Assembly: GCA_036376245.1 (NCBI GenBank)
Contig: DASVAS010000004.1
Location: forward strand, 117,699 to 181,698
Source: DATARR01 sp036376245
GTDB lineage: Bacteria > Acidobacteriota > Thermoanaerobaculia > Multivoradales > UBA5704
Length of the DNA stretch: 64,000 nucleotides
Direction: 5' to 3'
Shown in pieces: positions 36,201 to 44,991 of this stretch. A model generated the notes under the pieces. That model worked only from the letters and a program-made list of their open reading frames with translations, was not told the origin of the DNA and did not search any database. The position numbers were made by a program, and so were the translations under genes. The first letter of the stretch is position 1, and each line of letters starts with the position of its first letter.

Positions 36201-38555
36201 ATGAGCAAGACCGCCGTACTGGAACCCCGATTCGTCGAGATCATCGCTACCGAGGTGGGCTGCCGGCCGCATCAGGTCCAGGCCGCCGCCGAGCTTTTCG
36301 CCGAGGGGGCCACCGTCCCCTTCGTCGCCCGCTACCGCAAGGAGGCCACGGGCGGCCTCGAAGACCTGCAGCTCGAAAACCTGTTCAAGCGCCGGGAGTA
36401 CTTCCTGGAGCTGGCCGAGCGCCGGGACGCCATCCTGGAGAGCGTCCGCGAGCAGGGCAAGCTGACCGACGAGCTGGAGGCCTCCATCCGCGCCGCCCTC
36501 ACCAAGCAGGAGCTGGAGGACCTCTATCTTCCCTACAAGCCGAAGCGGCGCACCCGCGCCCAGATCGCCCGCGAGAAGGGTCTGGAGCCGCTGGCCGACG
36601 CCCTGCTCGCCCGCGCCGTCAGCCGCGATCTGCCCGAGGAGATGGCGGCCCCCTATATCGATGCCGAGAAGGGGGTCGAGGACGCCGCCGCGGCCCTGGC
36701 CGGCGCGCGCGACATCCTGGCCGAGCGCCTGGCCGAGAACGCGGCCGAGCGCGCCGAGCTGCGCCGGGTGCTCGCCACGGACGGCGTGCTGCGGGTGCGC
36801 GTCCTCCCCGAGAAGGAGAAGGACCCCGAGGCCGCCACCTACCGCGACTACTTCGAGCACGACGAGCCGGGCAAGGACATCCCTTCCCACCGGCTGCTGG
36901 CCATCCTGCGCGGCGAGCGCGAGGGCTTCCTGATCTCCGACCTGCGCATCGAGGACGAGAAGGAAGTCGAGCGCCTCGGCCGCTCCTGGGGTCTGCCCCT
37001 GGAGACCGGCTGCGGCCGGCAGATCGCCGAGGCCACGGCGGACGGCTACAAGCGGCTGCTGCGGCCGTCGATCACCAACGAGGTGCGCTCCGAGATGCGC
37101 GAGCGGGCCGAGGCGCAGGCCATCGCCGTCTTCCGCGCCAACCTGGAGGCCCTGCTGCTCCAGGCCCCCCTCGGCCAGATCGCCGTCATGGGGCTCGACC
37201 CCGGCTACCGCACCGGCTGCAAGATGGCGGTAGTCGACGGCACCGGCCGGGTGGTGGCGACGGACATCATCCATTTCATGCCTCCCCATGCCGACGAGGC
37301 CGGATCGGCGCGCAAGGTCGTCTCGCTGATCCAGAAGCACGGCATCCACGCGGTGGCGGTGGGCAACGGCACGGCCAGCCGCGAGACCGAGGCCTTCGCC
37401 CGCAAGGCGGTCCAGGAGGCGGGGCTGGACAAGGTGATCGTGGCGATCGTCCCCGAGACGGGCGCCTCGGTCTACTCGGCGTCGGCGGTGGCCCGCGAGG
37501 AGCTGCCGCAGCTCGACGTCTCCCTGCGCGGCGCGGTCTCGATCGCCCGCCGTCTCCAGGACCCGTTGGCCGAGCTGGTCAAGATCGAGCCGCGCTCCCT
37601 GGGTGTGGGCCAGTACCAGCACGACGTGGACCAGAAGTCCCTGGAGAAGGAGCTGGACACGGCGGTCGAGGGCGCGGTGAACCGGGTCGGGGTGGAGCTG
37701 AACACCGCCTCGGCCTCTCTGCTGCGGCGGGTCTCGGGGCTGACCGAGCGCCTGGCCAACAACATCGTGACCCACCGCGACGCCAACGGCCCCTTCCGGT
37801 CCCGCAAGTCGCTCCTCAAGGTCACCGGCTTCGGGCCGAAGACCTTCGAGCTGTCGGCGGGCTTCCTGCGCATCCGCGAGGGGGAGAATCCCCTGGATCG
37901 GACGGCCGTCCACCCCGAGCGCTACGAGGTGGTGGAGAAGATGGCGGCTGCCCTGAAGGAGCCGGTCTCAAGCCTCGTCGGCAACTCCGACCTGGTGGGC
38001 AAGCTGGACTTCAGCCGCTTTGCCGACGCCGAGCACAACGTGGGGAAATACACCCTGGAGGACATCCGCAACGAGCTGATCCGTCCCGGCCGCGACCCAC
38101 GCCCGGAGTTCAAGACCCCCGAGTGGCGGTCCGACGTGACCACGGTGAAGGACCTCCAGCCCGGGATGGTCCTGGAAGGCCGCGTCTCGAACGTGGCCAA
38201 CTTCGGAGCCTTCGTGGACATCGGCGTGCACCGGGACGGCCTCGTCCACGTCTCCGAGCTGACCCACCGCTGGGTGGCGGATCCGCGGGAGGCCGTGAAG
38301 GTGGGGGAGATCGTGAAGGTGAAGGTGCTCGAAGTGGACTACCAGCGCGAGCGCATCAGCCTCTCCATCAAGGCTCTTCAGCAGCCGCCCGTCGAGGGCC
38401 GCCACGCCACCGGCAGCGCCGGACGGGGAGGGCGGCCCGACCGCAACGCTCCGGCTCCGGGCGGCAAGGGCGGCGGGCGTCCGGCCCCGAAGCCCCCGGC
38501 GCCCAAGCCGGCGGCGACGGTGGAGGACCTGATGAAGAAGTTCAACCGGAGGTAG
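36201..38555 (+). CDS. tex: Tex family RNA-binding transcription accessory protein
   Basis: The 784-residue protein follows Tex from end to end. An N-terminal helical region contains TVPFVARYRKEATGGLED. A YqgF/RuvC-like nuclease fold begins at MGLDPGYRTGCKMAVVD (about residue 330). Helix-hairpin-helix repeats (VTHRDANGPFRSRKSL, VTGFGPKTFELSAGFLRI) come next, and an S1 domain is at about 650-720 (GMVLEGRVSNVANFGAFVDI). A Gly/Pro/Arg-rich tail ends the protein. Tex binds nucleic acids and affects transcription and translation. It is divergent from the ECF sigma operon. Start ATG 36201 follows GAGGAG. Confidence 0.95.
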   Translation: MSKTAVLEPRFVEIIATEVGCRPHQVQAAAELFAEGATVPFVARYRKEATGGLEDLQLENLFKRREYFLELAERRDAILESVREQGKLTDELEASIRAALTKQELEDLYLPYKPKRRTRAQIAREKGLEPLADALLARAVSRDLPEEMAAPYIDAEKGVEDAAAALAGARDILAERLAENAAERAELRRVLATDGVLRVRVLPEKEKDPEAATYRDYFEHDEPGKDIPSHRLLAILRGEREGFLISDLRIEDEKEVERLGRSWGLPLETGCGRQIAEATADGYKRLLRPSITNEVRSEMRERAEAQAIAVFRANLEALLLQAPLGQIAVMGLDPGYRTGCKMAVVDGTGRVVATDIIHFMPPHADEAGSARKVVSLIQKHGIHAVAVGNGTASRETEAFARKAVQEAGLDKVIVAIVPETGASVYSASAVAREELPQLDVSLRGAVSIARRLQDPLAELVKIEPRSLGVGQYQHDVDQKSLEKELDTAVEGAVNRVGVELNTASASLLRRVSGLTERLANNIVTHRDANGPFRSRKSLLKVTGFGPKTFELSAGFLRIREGENPLDRTAVHPERYEVVEKMAAALKEPVSSLVGNSDLVGKLDFSRFADAEHNVGKYTLEDIRNELIRPGRDPRPEFKTPEWRSDVTTVKDLQPGMVLEGRVSNVANFGAFVDIGVHRDGLVHVSELTHRWVADPREAVKVGEIVKVKVLEVDYQRERISLSIKALQQPPVEGRHATGSAGRGGRPDRNAPAPGGKGGGRPAPKPPAPKPAATVEDLMKKFNRR

Positions 38556-38633
38556 CGGCACCGGTGTTGCACCCCTTCCGTAGAGGCGGTCGGGAGCGGT
38601 TTCCTGACGCAGTCTTCATCCGGGGGGTACAAC

Positions 38634-39599
38634 ATGGAAACCAAGGCGCTCCAGGTTCAGAGATCCTTGCCACGGCCCGGTCGGGTCTTCGAGGTCGCGC
38701 AGGACGTCGCGTGCCTCGAACTGTCTCTCGTCAACGTCCTCCTCGTCGGCAGTCCCGGCGCGGGTGACCGGGCATGGGTCCTGGTCGACGCGGGGATGCC
38801 CACCTCGGGTCCCGCCATCGCCCGCGCGGCGGCTGAACGCTTCGGGCACGGCGCGCGGCCTTCGGCGATCGTCCTGACGCACGGCCATTTCGATCACCGC
38901 GGCGCCTTGCGTGAGCTCGCGGACCTCTGGGACGTGCCGGTCTACGCGCACCGTCTGGAGCTTCCCTATCTCACGGGCCGCTCCGACTACCCGCCTCAGG
39001 ACCCCACCGTGGGAGGCGGCGCCGTCGCCCTCCTGCTCTCGCGGGCCTTCCCGAAGAGTCCGATCGACATCAGCGACCGCATCCAGATCCTGCCGGAGGA
39101 TGGGAGCGTCCCCGGGATGCCGGGATGGCGGTGGATCCACACGCCCGGCCACACTCCGGGGCATGTGTCGTTCTTCCGGGACGCGGACAGCGTGCTGATC
39201 GTCGGCGACGCCTTCGTGACCACCCGCCAGGAGTCGTTGACCGCCGTGATGAGCCGCAAGCAGGAGGTCTGGCGGCCGCCGGCCTACTTCACGCCGGACT
39301 GGGAGTCCGCCGGGCAATCGGTCCGGACCCTGGCGCGGCTCAACCCCACCGTGGCGGCGACCGGTCATGGCGTCCCCATGTCCGGCTACCGTCTCCGTCG
39401 GGGTCTGGACGACCTGGCCGCGAACTTCGACGAGGTGATCCCTTCCCATGGCCGCTACGTGGACCAGCCGGCCCTGGCCGACGAAGAGGGAGTGATCGCC
39501 GTGCCGCCCCGGCCGTTCGATCCGCTGCTGCCGGCGTTGGTGGGACTGGGGATGCTCGCCTTTCTGGGGACGAGGTTCCGGCGCGGCCGGTACGCCTGA
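38634..39599 (+). CDS. MBL-fold metallohydrolase with C-terminal membrane helix
   Basis: A metallo-beta-lactamase fold is shown by LTHGHFDHRGALRELA (zinc motif HxHxDH), the downstream GHTPGHVSFF with its histidines, and VGDAFVTT. The last 25 residues form a hydrophobic segment (LLPALVGLGMLAFLG) followed by basic residues, suggesting membrane tethering with the catalytic domain probably cytoplasmic. The substrate is unknown. It is 321 residues long and stands alone, with an intrinsic terminator about 20 bases after the stop. Confidence 0.87.
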   Translation: METKALQVQRSLPRPGRVFEVAQDVACLELSLVNVLLVGSPGAGDRAWVLVDAGMPTSGPAIARAAAERFGHGARPSAIVLTHGHFDHRGALRELADLWDVPVYAHRLELPYLTGRSDYPPQDPTVGGGAVALLLSRAFPKSPIDISDRIQILPEDGSVPGMPGWRWIHTPGHTPGHVSFFRDADSVLIVGDAFVTTRQESLTAVMSRKQEVWRPPAYFTPDWESAGQSVRTLARLNPTVAATGHGVPMSGYRLRRGLDDLAANFDEVIPSHGRYVDQPALADEEGVIAVPPRPFDPLLPALVGLGMLAFLGTRFRRGRYA

Positions 39600-39618
39600 G
39601 GCCGGGCCAGAAAACAAG

Positions 39619-39647
39619 AAACCCGGGGGATCTCTCCACCCGGGTTT
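39619..39647 (+). terminator. Terminator after the MBL-fold gene
   Basis: AAACCCGGG and CCCGGGTTT form a 9-bp stem with an 11-base loop 20 bases after the stop codon. The stem ends in TTT and is followed by a C/T-rich stretch rather than a long T-run. Confidence 0.7.
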
Positions 39648-39839
39648 CGGCCCTTTCGGGACTCAACAGAAATCAGCGCAAAACAGAAACTTGGATCTAC
39701 CTCGATCGAAAACTTCAAAAGAACCTTCAAAGTATGGGAGTGGCGGCCTCCCTCCTCCTTACCGCCGCCCCTCCACGCTCTCCCCTCGGGTACGACCGAG
39801 CGTTGAATGGAGTGTAGGGGTGAGCACTCTCAAGTGTCC
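39648..39839. other. Leader region upstream of the DNA ligase gene
   Basis: About 190 bases without a gene; lower GC than the flanking genes. No RNA gene or clear sigma-70 promoter was recognised. The phased repeats and hairpin that follow are listed separately. Confidence 0.5.
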
Positions 39840-39877
39840 TCAAATTCTGGGTCAAATTCCATCAAATTCCCTCAAAG
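39840..39877. repeat. Phased TCAAATTC direct repeats before the ligase gene
   Basis: Copies of TCAAATTC start at 39840, 39852 and 39862, with a partial copy (TCAAAG) at 39872. Spacing is 12, 10 and 10 bases, roughly one DNA turn, so they face the same side of the helix. They could be an operator or a bend site. Confidence 0.5.
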
Positions 39878-39912
39878 AAAGGCGAAAAAAAGGCGATAGT
39901 ATGGGCCAAGTC

Positions 39913-39928
39913 GTCCCCGGGTGGGGAC
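39913..39928 (+). promoter_or_regulatory. Hairpin beside the ligase ribosome binding site
   Basis: GTCCCC and GGGGAC flank a GGGT loop, ending 13 bases before ATG 39942. In mRNA this stem would lie next to the GGAG ribosome site and might limit translation. Confidence 0.45.
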
Positions 39929-39941
39929 ATTGGAGCCGCCG

Positions 39942-41474
39942 ATGCTGCTGGCCGACCTCGTAGCTACCTCCTCCCGCGTCGCCGAGACCCGGTCCCGGTC
40001 GGAGAAGATCGCCGCCCTGGCGGACCTGCTCCGCCGCCTTTCCCCGGAGGAGATCGACATCGCGGTGGCCTATCTCTCCGGCCATCTCCGGCAGGGCCGG
40101 ATCGGCATCGGCTTCGCCGCCGTCCGGGATTCCCGGCCCGCGGCGGCGGCTTCGGAGCCGTCCCTGACCCTGAGCGAGGTCGACTCAATCTTCGAGAGCA
40201 TCGCCGCGACGACCGGCGCCGGCTCCACCGCCGCCCGGGTGGAGAAGCTGTCGGGCCTCCTGGTCCGGGCCACCAGGGAGGAGCAGGACTTCCTCATTCG
40301 GCTCATCTTCGGAGAGCTGCGCCAGGGGGCTCTCGCCGGCCTGATGGCGGACGCCCTGGCCGCCGCGGCGGAGATCCCGGCGGGCGAAGTCCGCCGCGCT
40401 CTCATGCTGGCCGGGGAGCTACCCTCCGTGGCACGCGCGGCGCTGACCGAGGGGCGGCCGGGTCTCGACCGGTTCCGTCTCCAGCTCTTCCGTCCGCTGC
40501 AGCCGATGCTGGCGCAGCCGGCGGGGGATACCTCCGAGGCCCTGGAGCGGCTCGGCGAGGCCGCCTGGGAGCTGAAGCTGGACGGTGCCCGGGTCCAGGT
40601 CCACAAGGCGGAGGACGAGGTGCGGGTCTACTCCCGCCGGGGCAACGAGGTGACCCACGCCGTGCCCGAACTGGTGGAGAGCGTCCAGGCCCTCCCCGCG
40701 CGCCACCTCCTCCTGGACGGCGAGGTCATCGCCCTGCGGCCGGACAGCGCCCCGCATCCTTTCCAGATCACCATGCGCCGTTTCGGCCGCAAGCTGGACG
40801 TTCCGCGCCTCCGGGGCGAGCTGCCGCTGACGCCCTTCTTCTTCGACATCCTCCACCTCGATGGCGACGACCTGATCGACCGCCCGGCCGGCGAGCGCTT
40901 CGCCGCCCTGGCGGAGGCGGTCCCGGCCTTCGCCGTGCCCCGCGTCGTCACCGCCGACCCGGAGGAGGCGGACGCCTTCTTCGAGGACGCCCTCCGCCGC
41001 GGCCACGAGGGCGTCATGGCCAAGGCCCTGGACGCGCCCTACGAGGCGGGCCGGCGCGGCTTCTCCTGGCTCAAGGTGAAGCCGGCCCACACGCTGGACC
41101 TGGTGATCCTGGCCGCCGAGTGGGGGCATGGCCGGCGCAAGGGCTGGCTCTCCAACCTCCACCTCGGCGCCCGCGATCCCGAGAACGGCGGCTTCGTGAT
41201 GCTGGGCAAGACCTTCAAGGGGCTGACCGACGAGATGCTCGCCTGGCAGACCAGGCGATTCCAGGAGATCGCGCTGGGGACGGACGGCTGGACCGTCCAC
41301 GTCCGTCCCGAGCTGGTGGCCGAGATCGCCTTCAGCGACGTGCAGGAGAGCCCGCACTACCCCGGCGGCATGGCCCTCCGCTTCGCCCGGGTCAAGCGCT
41401 ACCGGGGCGACAAGACGGCCGCCGAGGCGGATACGGTGGAGACGGTACGGAAGATCTTCGCGTCAGGGCGATAA
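39942..41474 (+). CDS. ATP-dependent DNA ligase
   Basis: A 510-residue ATP-dependent ligase. The N-terminal 190 residues are the helical DNA-binding domain. Motif I, ELKLDGARVQVH, has the adenylated lysine near residue 213. Motif III-like LLLDGEVIAL, motif IV EGVMAKALDAPYEAGRRGFSWLKV and motif V (WLKVKPAHTLDLVI) follow. An OB domain closes the protein (GMALRFARVKRYRGDK). Its exact repair role cannot be inferred; no Ku or LigD-like partner is nearby. ATG 39942 has GGAG six bases upstream; an in-frame GTG at 39921 overlaps the hairpin. The stop overlaps the convergent PIN gene by 12 bases. Confidence 0.93.
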   Translation: MLLADLVATSSRVAETRSRSEKIAALADLLRRLSPEEIDIAVAYLSGHLRQGRIGIGFAAVRDSRPAAAASEPSLTLSEVDSIFESIAATTGAGSTAARVEKLSGLLVRATREEQDFLIRLIFGELRQGALAGLMADALAAAAEIPAGEVRRALMLAGELPSVARAALTEGRPGLDRFRLQLFRPLQPMLAQPAGDTSEALERLGEAAWELKLDGARVQVHKAEDEVRVYSRRGNEVTHAVPELVESVQALPARHLLLDGEVIALRPDSAPHPFQITMRRFGRKLDVPRLRGELPLTPFFFDILHLDGDDLIDRPAGERFAALAEAVPAFAVPRVVTADPEEADAFFEDALRRGHEGVMAKALDAPYEAGRRGFSWLKVKPAHTLDLVILAAEWGHGRRKGWLSNLHLGARDPENGGFVMLGKTFKGLTDEMLAWQTRRFQEIALGTDGWTVHVRPELVAEIAFSDVQESPHYPGGMALRFARVKRYRGDKTAAEADTVETVRKIFASGR

Positions 41475-41969
41475 AAACTCGCGGAACGAGCCGAACGTCA
41501 TCTTGAACTGTTTCGCCTCGAGGTGACGTTTCAACTCGTCCGCTTCGTCGATCGTCAGAATTCCCCTGCGGATCGCCAGCACCAGGAGCCCCGGGGTATT
41601 GAGGAGGCGTCCTGATCCCAACCGCGCTTCGGCCTCGCGGCGGAAGACCCGCTTTTCGTCGGAGGCCAGCAGGGCTCCCCGATGGAAAGCGAGAGAGAGG
41701 CAGGCGGCCTCTCCCATCCCCATGATCTTTCTCAACTCGGTGAACAAGGCGAGCTCGGCGACGGTTGAAAACCTCAGCTCACGTAGATGCCCGTCGTCCA
41801 GGCAGCGTCCGACCAGGGTTTTCCCGGGTTCGTTGACGACCTCGACCAGGACTTCCGGAGGCGCGCAGAAGTCGAGATCCGCCAGGGCACCGAGGAGATC
41901 CAGGCGGCTCACCTTGGACAGATTGATCAGAACGTTGGCGTCCACCAGGACGAGGCGTTCGTCGGCCAC
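41463..41969 (-). CDS. PIN-domain protein (candidate toxin or nuclease)
   Basis: A 168-residue PIN domain. The first catalytic acid is in VLVDANVLINL (Asp10). GMGEAACLSLAFHRGALLASDE carries the conserved Glu and the later Asp. PIN proteins are Mg-dependent RNases, commonly toxins in VapBC-like pairs. It is six bases after the XRE-ImmA gene on the same strand, an arrangement also seen in ImmA/PIN toxin-antitoxin or mobile-element control pairs. The C-terminal 40 residues (RRGILTIDEADELKRHLE) form a short helical extension. Confidence 0.85.
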   Translation of the reverse strand: MADERLVLVDANVLINLSKVSRLDLLGALADLDFCAPPEVLVEVVNEPGKTLVGRCLDDGHLRELRFSTVAELALFTELRKIMGMGEAACLSLAFHRGALLASDEKRVFRREAEARLGSGRLLNTPGLLVLAIRRGILTIDEADELKRHLEAKQFKMTFGSFREFLSP

Positions 41970-41975
41970 GCAGGC

Positions 41976-43244
41976 TTATCCGAGATCTGCGGGCAGGAGA
42001 GGCTCGCCATGGTCGTCATCCAGTCCGGCGCTCGCCAGGATCGCGTCGAGAGTCTCGCGGTCGTACCCCACCAGACGTCCCAATTCATGGAGTTTCGAGC
42101 TGGTGACCTTCACCTGGCGGTAGGCTTCCAGAGCGAGCCCCAGGAAGCGAAGGCGGAATCCATTGCGGGCCGAGGCGTGGTCTGGCTGTGGCAGCGCCAG
42201 CAGCTCCTCGATGCGCTTTCCCTGCCCCGCGTTTTCCTGGGCCAGCAGGCTGTCCCGCTCCGCCTGGGTGAGGATGCGCAGGTTGAAGAGCCGATAGAGC
42301 GCGGCGGTACGGCTCACCTGGAAATGATGGGCGAGCAGGACCACCTCGTAGAGGCTGACCGCCTGAGCGCCCGGTTGGGGCCGGACCTCGGCGGAGACGG
42401 CTTCGGCCTCATCGAAGATCTCGAAACGCTCCCGGGAGGCGGGACCCCGTCCGAGATCGGCCAGGTAGGTGCGGACCCCGTCTTCCGGCAGCAGGAAGCT
42501 GGCCGCGAAGCTGTTGGCGCGGACCTCCTGGAGATCGTCCCGCCGGGACGCCAGGCTGATCGTGCCCCGCTGGCTTCGGTCGAGCAGGACGTGCGCGTAC
42601 TCGTGAATCCAGGAGAACCGGCGCCGCAGTTGGTGATGCCTCTCGTTGACCACGATCGAGAGGCTCAGGCCGCGCTCCATCAGGGTGAGCCCGGAGACCT
42701 CGTCCGGCAACTCCAGGGTCGCGGTACGGATTCCCTGATCTTCGAGGAGCTCCACGGGCTCCCAGAGGGGGCGTCCCCCCAGACCGAGCCGGCGGCGTTC
42801 CTCGTCCGCCACATGCGCTCCCTGCTCGATGGCCTGCCACCGGTTGCGCGGCGGATCGACTCCATAGGACGGAGCCCCGATCTGGGACCGGTCGACGCCG
42901 AGGAGAGCTTCCAAGGAGGCCAGCTCGCGGGCCAGCACCAAGCAATCCCGGAAGGCTTCCAGCGCCTCCTCGCTGATCACTTCCGAGGCGGCTCGGAAGA
43001 GCGCCAGCACGGTCTGTCCGGGATCGAACTCAGCCGCCAGGAAATCCTGGACGTCCCGGCCATACAGGCGCGCGAGCTGCGCCAGCTCCAGGCCGCTTAC
43101 AGCCCGGTTTCCAAGCTCGATCTGCGCGATGGACGGACGGGAAAGCCCGAGGTGGCGGGCTGCGTCCTCTTGGCGCAGGCTGGAAGCCTCCCGGGCTTCC
43201 CGGAGGCGGCGCGCCAGCTCATCTGAAGTCGGGGGCACAGGCAT
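41976..43244 (-). CDS. XRE-family regulator with ImmA/IrrE metalloprotease domain
   Basis: A 422-residue fusion. Residues 8-65 are a helix-turn-helix (REASSLRQEDAARHLGLSRP, SIAQIELGNRAV). From about residue 165 an ImmA/IrrE-type zinc peptidase follows, with WIHEYAHVLLD (HExxH) and RANSFAASFLLP. In characterised relatives this domain cleaves a repressor or is itself an antitoxin. The C-terminal 150 residues contain a second helical region. It is promoter-proximal to the PIN gene and probably represses its own promoter. Start ATG 43244 lies right after GGAGGAAG. Confidence 0.9.
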   Translation of the reverse strand: MPVPPTSDELARRLREAREASSLRQEDAARHLGLSRPSIAQIELGNRAVSGLELAQLARLYGRDVQDFLAAEFDPGQTVLALFRAASEVISEEALEAFRDCLVLARELASLEALLGVDRSQIGAPSYGVDPPRNRWQAIEQGAHVADEERRRLGLGGRPLWEPVELLEDQGIRTATLELPDEVSGLTLMERGLSLSIVVNERHHQLRRRFSWIHEYAHVLLDRSQRGTISLASRRDDLQEVRANSFAASFLLPEDGVRTYLADLGRGPASRERFEIFDEAEAVSAEVRPQPGAQAVSLYEVVLLAHHFQVSRTAALYRLFNLRILTQAERDSLLAQENAGQGKRIEELLALPQPDHASARNGFRLRFLGLALEAYRQVKVTSSKLHELGRLVGYDRETLDAILASAGLDDDHGEPLLPADLG

Positions 43245-43259
43245 CTTCCTCCAGAGCTT

Positions 43260-43288
43260 ATGTTACGTCTGGATACGCGTGATGTCAA
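43260..43288 (-). promoter_or_regulatory. Sigma-70 promoter of the XRE-ImmA/PIN operon
   Basis: On the minus strand TTGACA (43288-43283) and TAACAT (43265-43260) are separated by 17 bases, ideal spacing. The likely RNA start is only about ten bases before the ATG. GATGTC occurs twice, 7 bases apart, over the -35 box and could be an operator. Confidence 0.8.
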
Positions 43289-43320
43289 GAAGATGTCTAT
43301 GTGCGTTCCAAAATCGAACT

Positions 43321-44277
43321 CTACCCTTCCGTCTTCTTCTCCGCCTTCAGCCCGATCTCCTTCGCCAGCCACTCGTGCCTGTCTTTGGTGGCCTGATCGT
43401 TCAGGCGGTGGCCGGCGTCGTACCAGAGGAGGGTCTTGGGCTCGCTGGCGGCTTCCTGGTAGGCCTTGCCGTCGGCGGCGGGGACCGCCTCGTCGGTGCG
43501 GCCGTTCTGCATGAGAAGGTGCGCCGGAGCGGCGCGGCCTATGAAGTGAATGGGCTCGACGGGCTCCATCATCGCCAGCCAACGCTTCCAGTCCTCCTCG
43601 GGAACCTGACCGCCGAAACGGGGCGGGTCCTCGGCGCCGGTGAAGTGGGACACCAGGCCGCCGTCCCCCACCACCAGCGCGTAGGCCTTGATGCGCTTCT
43701 CGACTCCCGCCAGCAACCCGCCCTGGGCGGCGCCGAAGCTGCGGCCCACGTAGGCCAGACGCTTGGGATCGACGTCCTTGCGGGCGAGGAGGAGGTCCAC
43801 GCCGCGCCGCCAGTCCACGGCGAGTTGGACCTGGTCGTCGCGGTCCTGCTCGTCGAAGTGGATCATCTCCCGCGGATTGCCGCGCCGCTCGCCGCGCGCG
43901 AAGGGCGCGTCGATGGAGAGGGTCACGGCGCCGCGCTTCGCCAGCGTCATGGCTTCGGGCAGGGTCACCTCACGGCTGCCGGGGGCGCCGTGCATGAGGA
44001 GGATACCCGCGAAGGGGCCGGGGCCGTCCGGGACGATCAGGGTCGCCGGGACGCGGCCTCCCTTGGGGCTCGCGTAGGTGAGGTTCTGGATCGTGAGGCC
44101 TTCCGTCTGCTCCGTCGATTCAACCTTCACGTCGAGGGGAGCGCTGGCGTCGTATTCGAACAGCCGGAGGATCTCCGGAGAAGGGGCGGACGGCGAAGCC
44201 GCGGGGGCCTGGGAAGGCGCGCAGGCCAGGAGCGCGGGAACGAGGAGGAGCCGGAGGATCTTCGGGATGGTTCTCAT
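43321..44277 (-). CDS. Predicted lipoprotein dienelactone-hydrolase-like esterase
   Basis: The 318-residue protein opens with a lipoprotein signal (LLLVPALLACAPS; lipobox LLAC). The mature alpha/beta-hydrolase has VPDGPGPFAGILLMHG, the nucleophile elbow YVGRSFGAAQGG (serine near residue 175) and a likely catalytic His in WYDAGHRLND near the C-terminus. It resembles the dienelactone hydrolase / acetyl-xylan-esterase-like group; the substrate is unknown. It probably faces the periplasm or outer membrane. It lies 39 bases downstream of a gene cluster on the same strand but may be independently expressed. Confidence 0.83.
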   Translation of the reverse strand: MRTIPKILRLLLVPALLACAPSQAPAASPSAPSPEILRLFEYDASAPLDVKVESTEQTEGLTIQNLTYASPKGGRVPATLIVPDGPGPFAGILLMHGAPGSREVTLPEAMTLAKRGAVTLSIDAPFARGERRGNPREMIHFDEQDRDDQVQLAVDWRRGVDLLLARKDVDPKRLAYVGRSFGAAQGGLLAGVEKRIKAYALVVGDGGLVSHFTGAEDPPRFGGQVPEEDWKRWLAMMEPVEPIHFIGRAAPAHLLMQNGRTDEAVPAADGKAYQEAASEPKTLLWYDAGHRLNDQATKDRHEWLAKEIGLKAEKKTEG

Positions 44278-44316
44278 GTCCCCTTGAACGAACGGCGGGC
44301 CGGAAAGTTCCAGCGT

Positions 44317-44991
44317 CTATCCCGCCCCGATCACCAACACGAACTCGCCCTTGAGGGCGGGCCGGGATTTCAGCTCGGCGAGCAGCCCGGAGAGCGGGCC
44401 CCGCAGGACCTCCTCGTGCATCTTGGTCAGCTCGCGGGCGATGGCGGCGGGGCGGTCGCCCATCTCGGCGAGGGCGTCCTCCAGGCTGGCGAGGAGGCGG
44501 TGCGGGGACTCGAAGACCACCAGCGTGTGGCCGAGGCCGGCCCAGTTCTTATAAAAGGAACGCCGCTTGCCGCTCTTCGGCGGCGGGAAGCCCGCGAAGG
44601 TGAACGGGTAGGGTGGCAGACCCGAGGCGACCAGGGCGGCGAGGGGGGCGGAGGCTCCCGGAATGGGCTCGATCCGCGCTCCGATCGCCGCGGCCTCACG
44701 GACCAGCAGGAATCCCGGATCGGAGAGCAGAGGCGTGCCGGCGTCGCTCGCCACGGCGATGGTCTTCCCCTCCCGCAGGTCGTCCAGCAGGCGCGGGAGA
44801 CGCTGCCGCTCGTTGTGCTCGTGGAGGGAGACCAGCGGCTTCTTGATCCCGAGATGGGCCAGGAGGCGGCCGGTGTGACGGGTGTCCTCGCAGGCCACCA
44901 GGTCGGCGGACTCGAAGGCGGCGCGGGCGCGCGGCGACAGGTCGTCGAGGTTGCCGATCGGGGTGGCGACCACCAGGAGCCGGCCGGGCAT
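44317..44991 (-). CDS. rsmI: 16S rRNA 2'-O-methyltransferase RsmI
   Basis: RsmI methylates the 2'-hydroxyl of C1402 in the 16S rRNA decoding centre, using S-adenosylmethionine. The tetrapyrrole-methylase fold begins VVATPIGNLDDLSPRA. LVACEDTRHTGRLL and SLHEHNERQRLP follow, then AVASDAGTPLLSDPG and GASAPLAALVASGLP. FVLVIG is near the end. The 224-residue protein is slightly shorter than most homologues, which carry an additional C-terminal segment. Its ATG shares one base with the upstream nadE stop. Confidence 0.95.
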   Translation of the reverse strand: MPGRLLVVATPIGNLDDLSPRARAAFESADLVACEDTRHTGRLLAHLGIKKPLVSLHEHNERQRLPRLLDDLREGKTIAVASDAGTPLLSDPGFLLVREAAAIGARIEPIPGASAPLAALVASGLPPYPFTFAGFPPPKSGKRRSFYKNWAGLGHTLVVFESPHRLLASLEDALAEMGDRPAAIARELTKMHEEVLRGPLSGLLAELKSRPALKGEFVLVIGAG

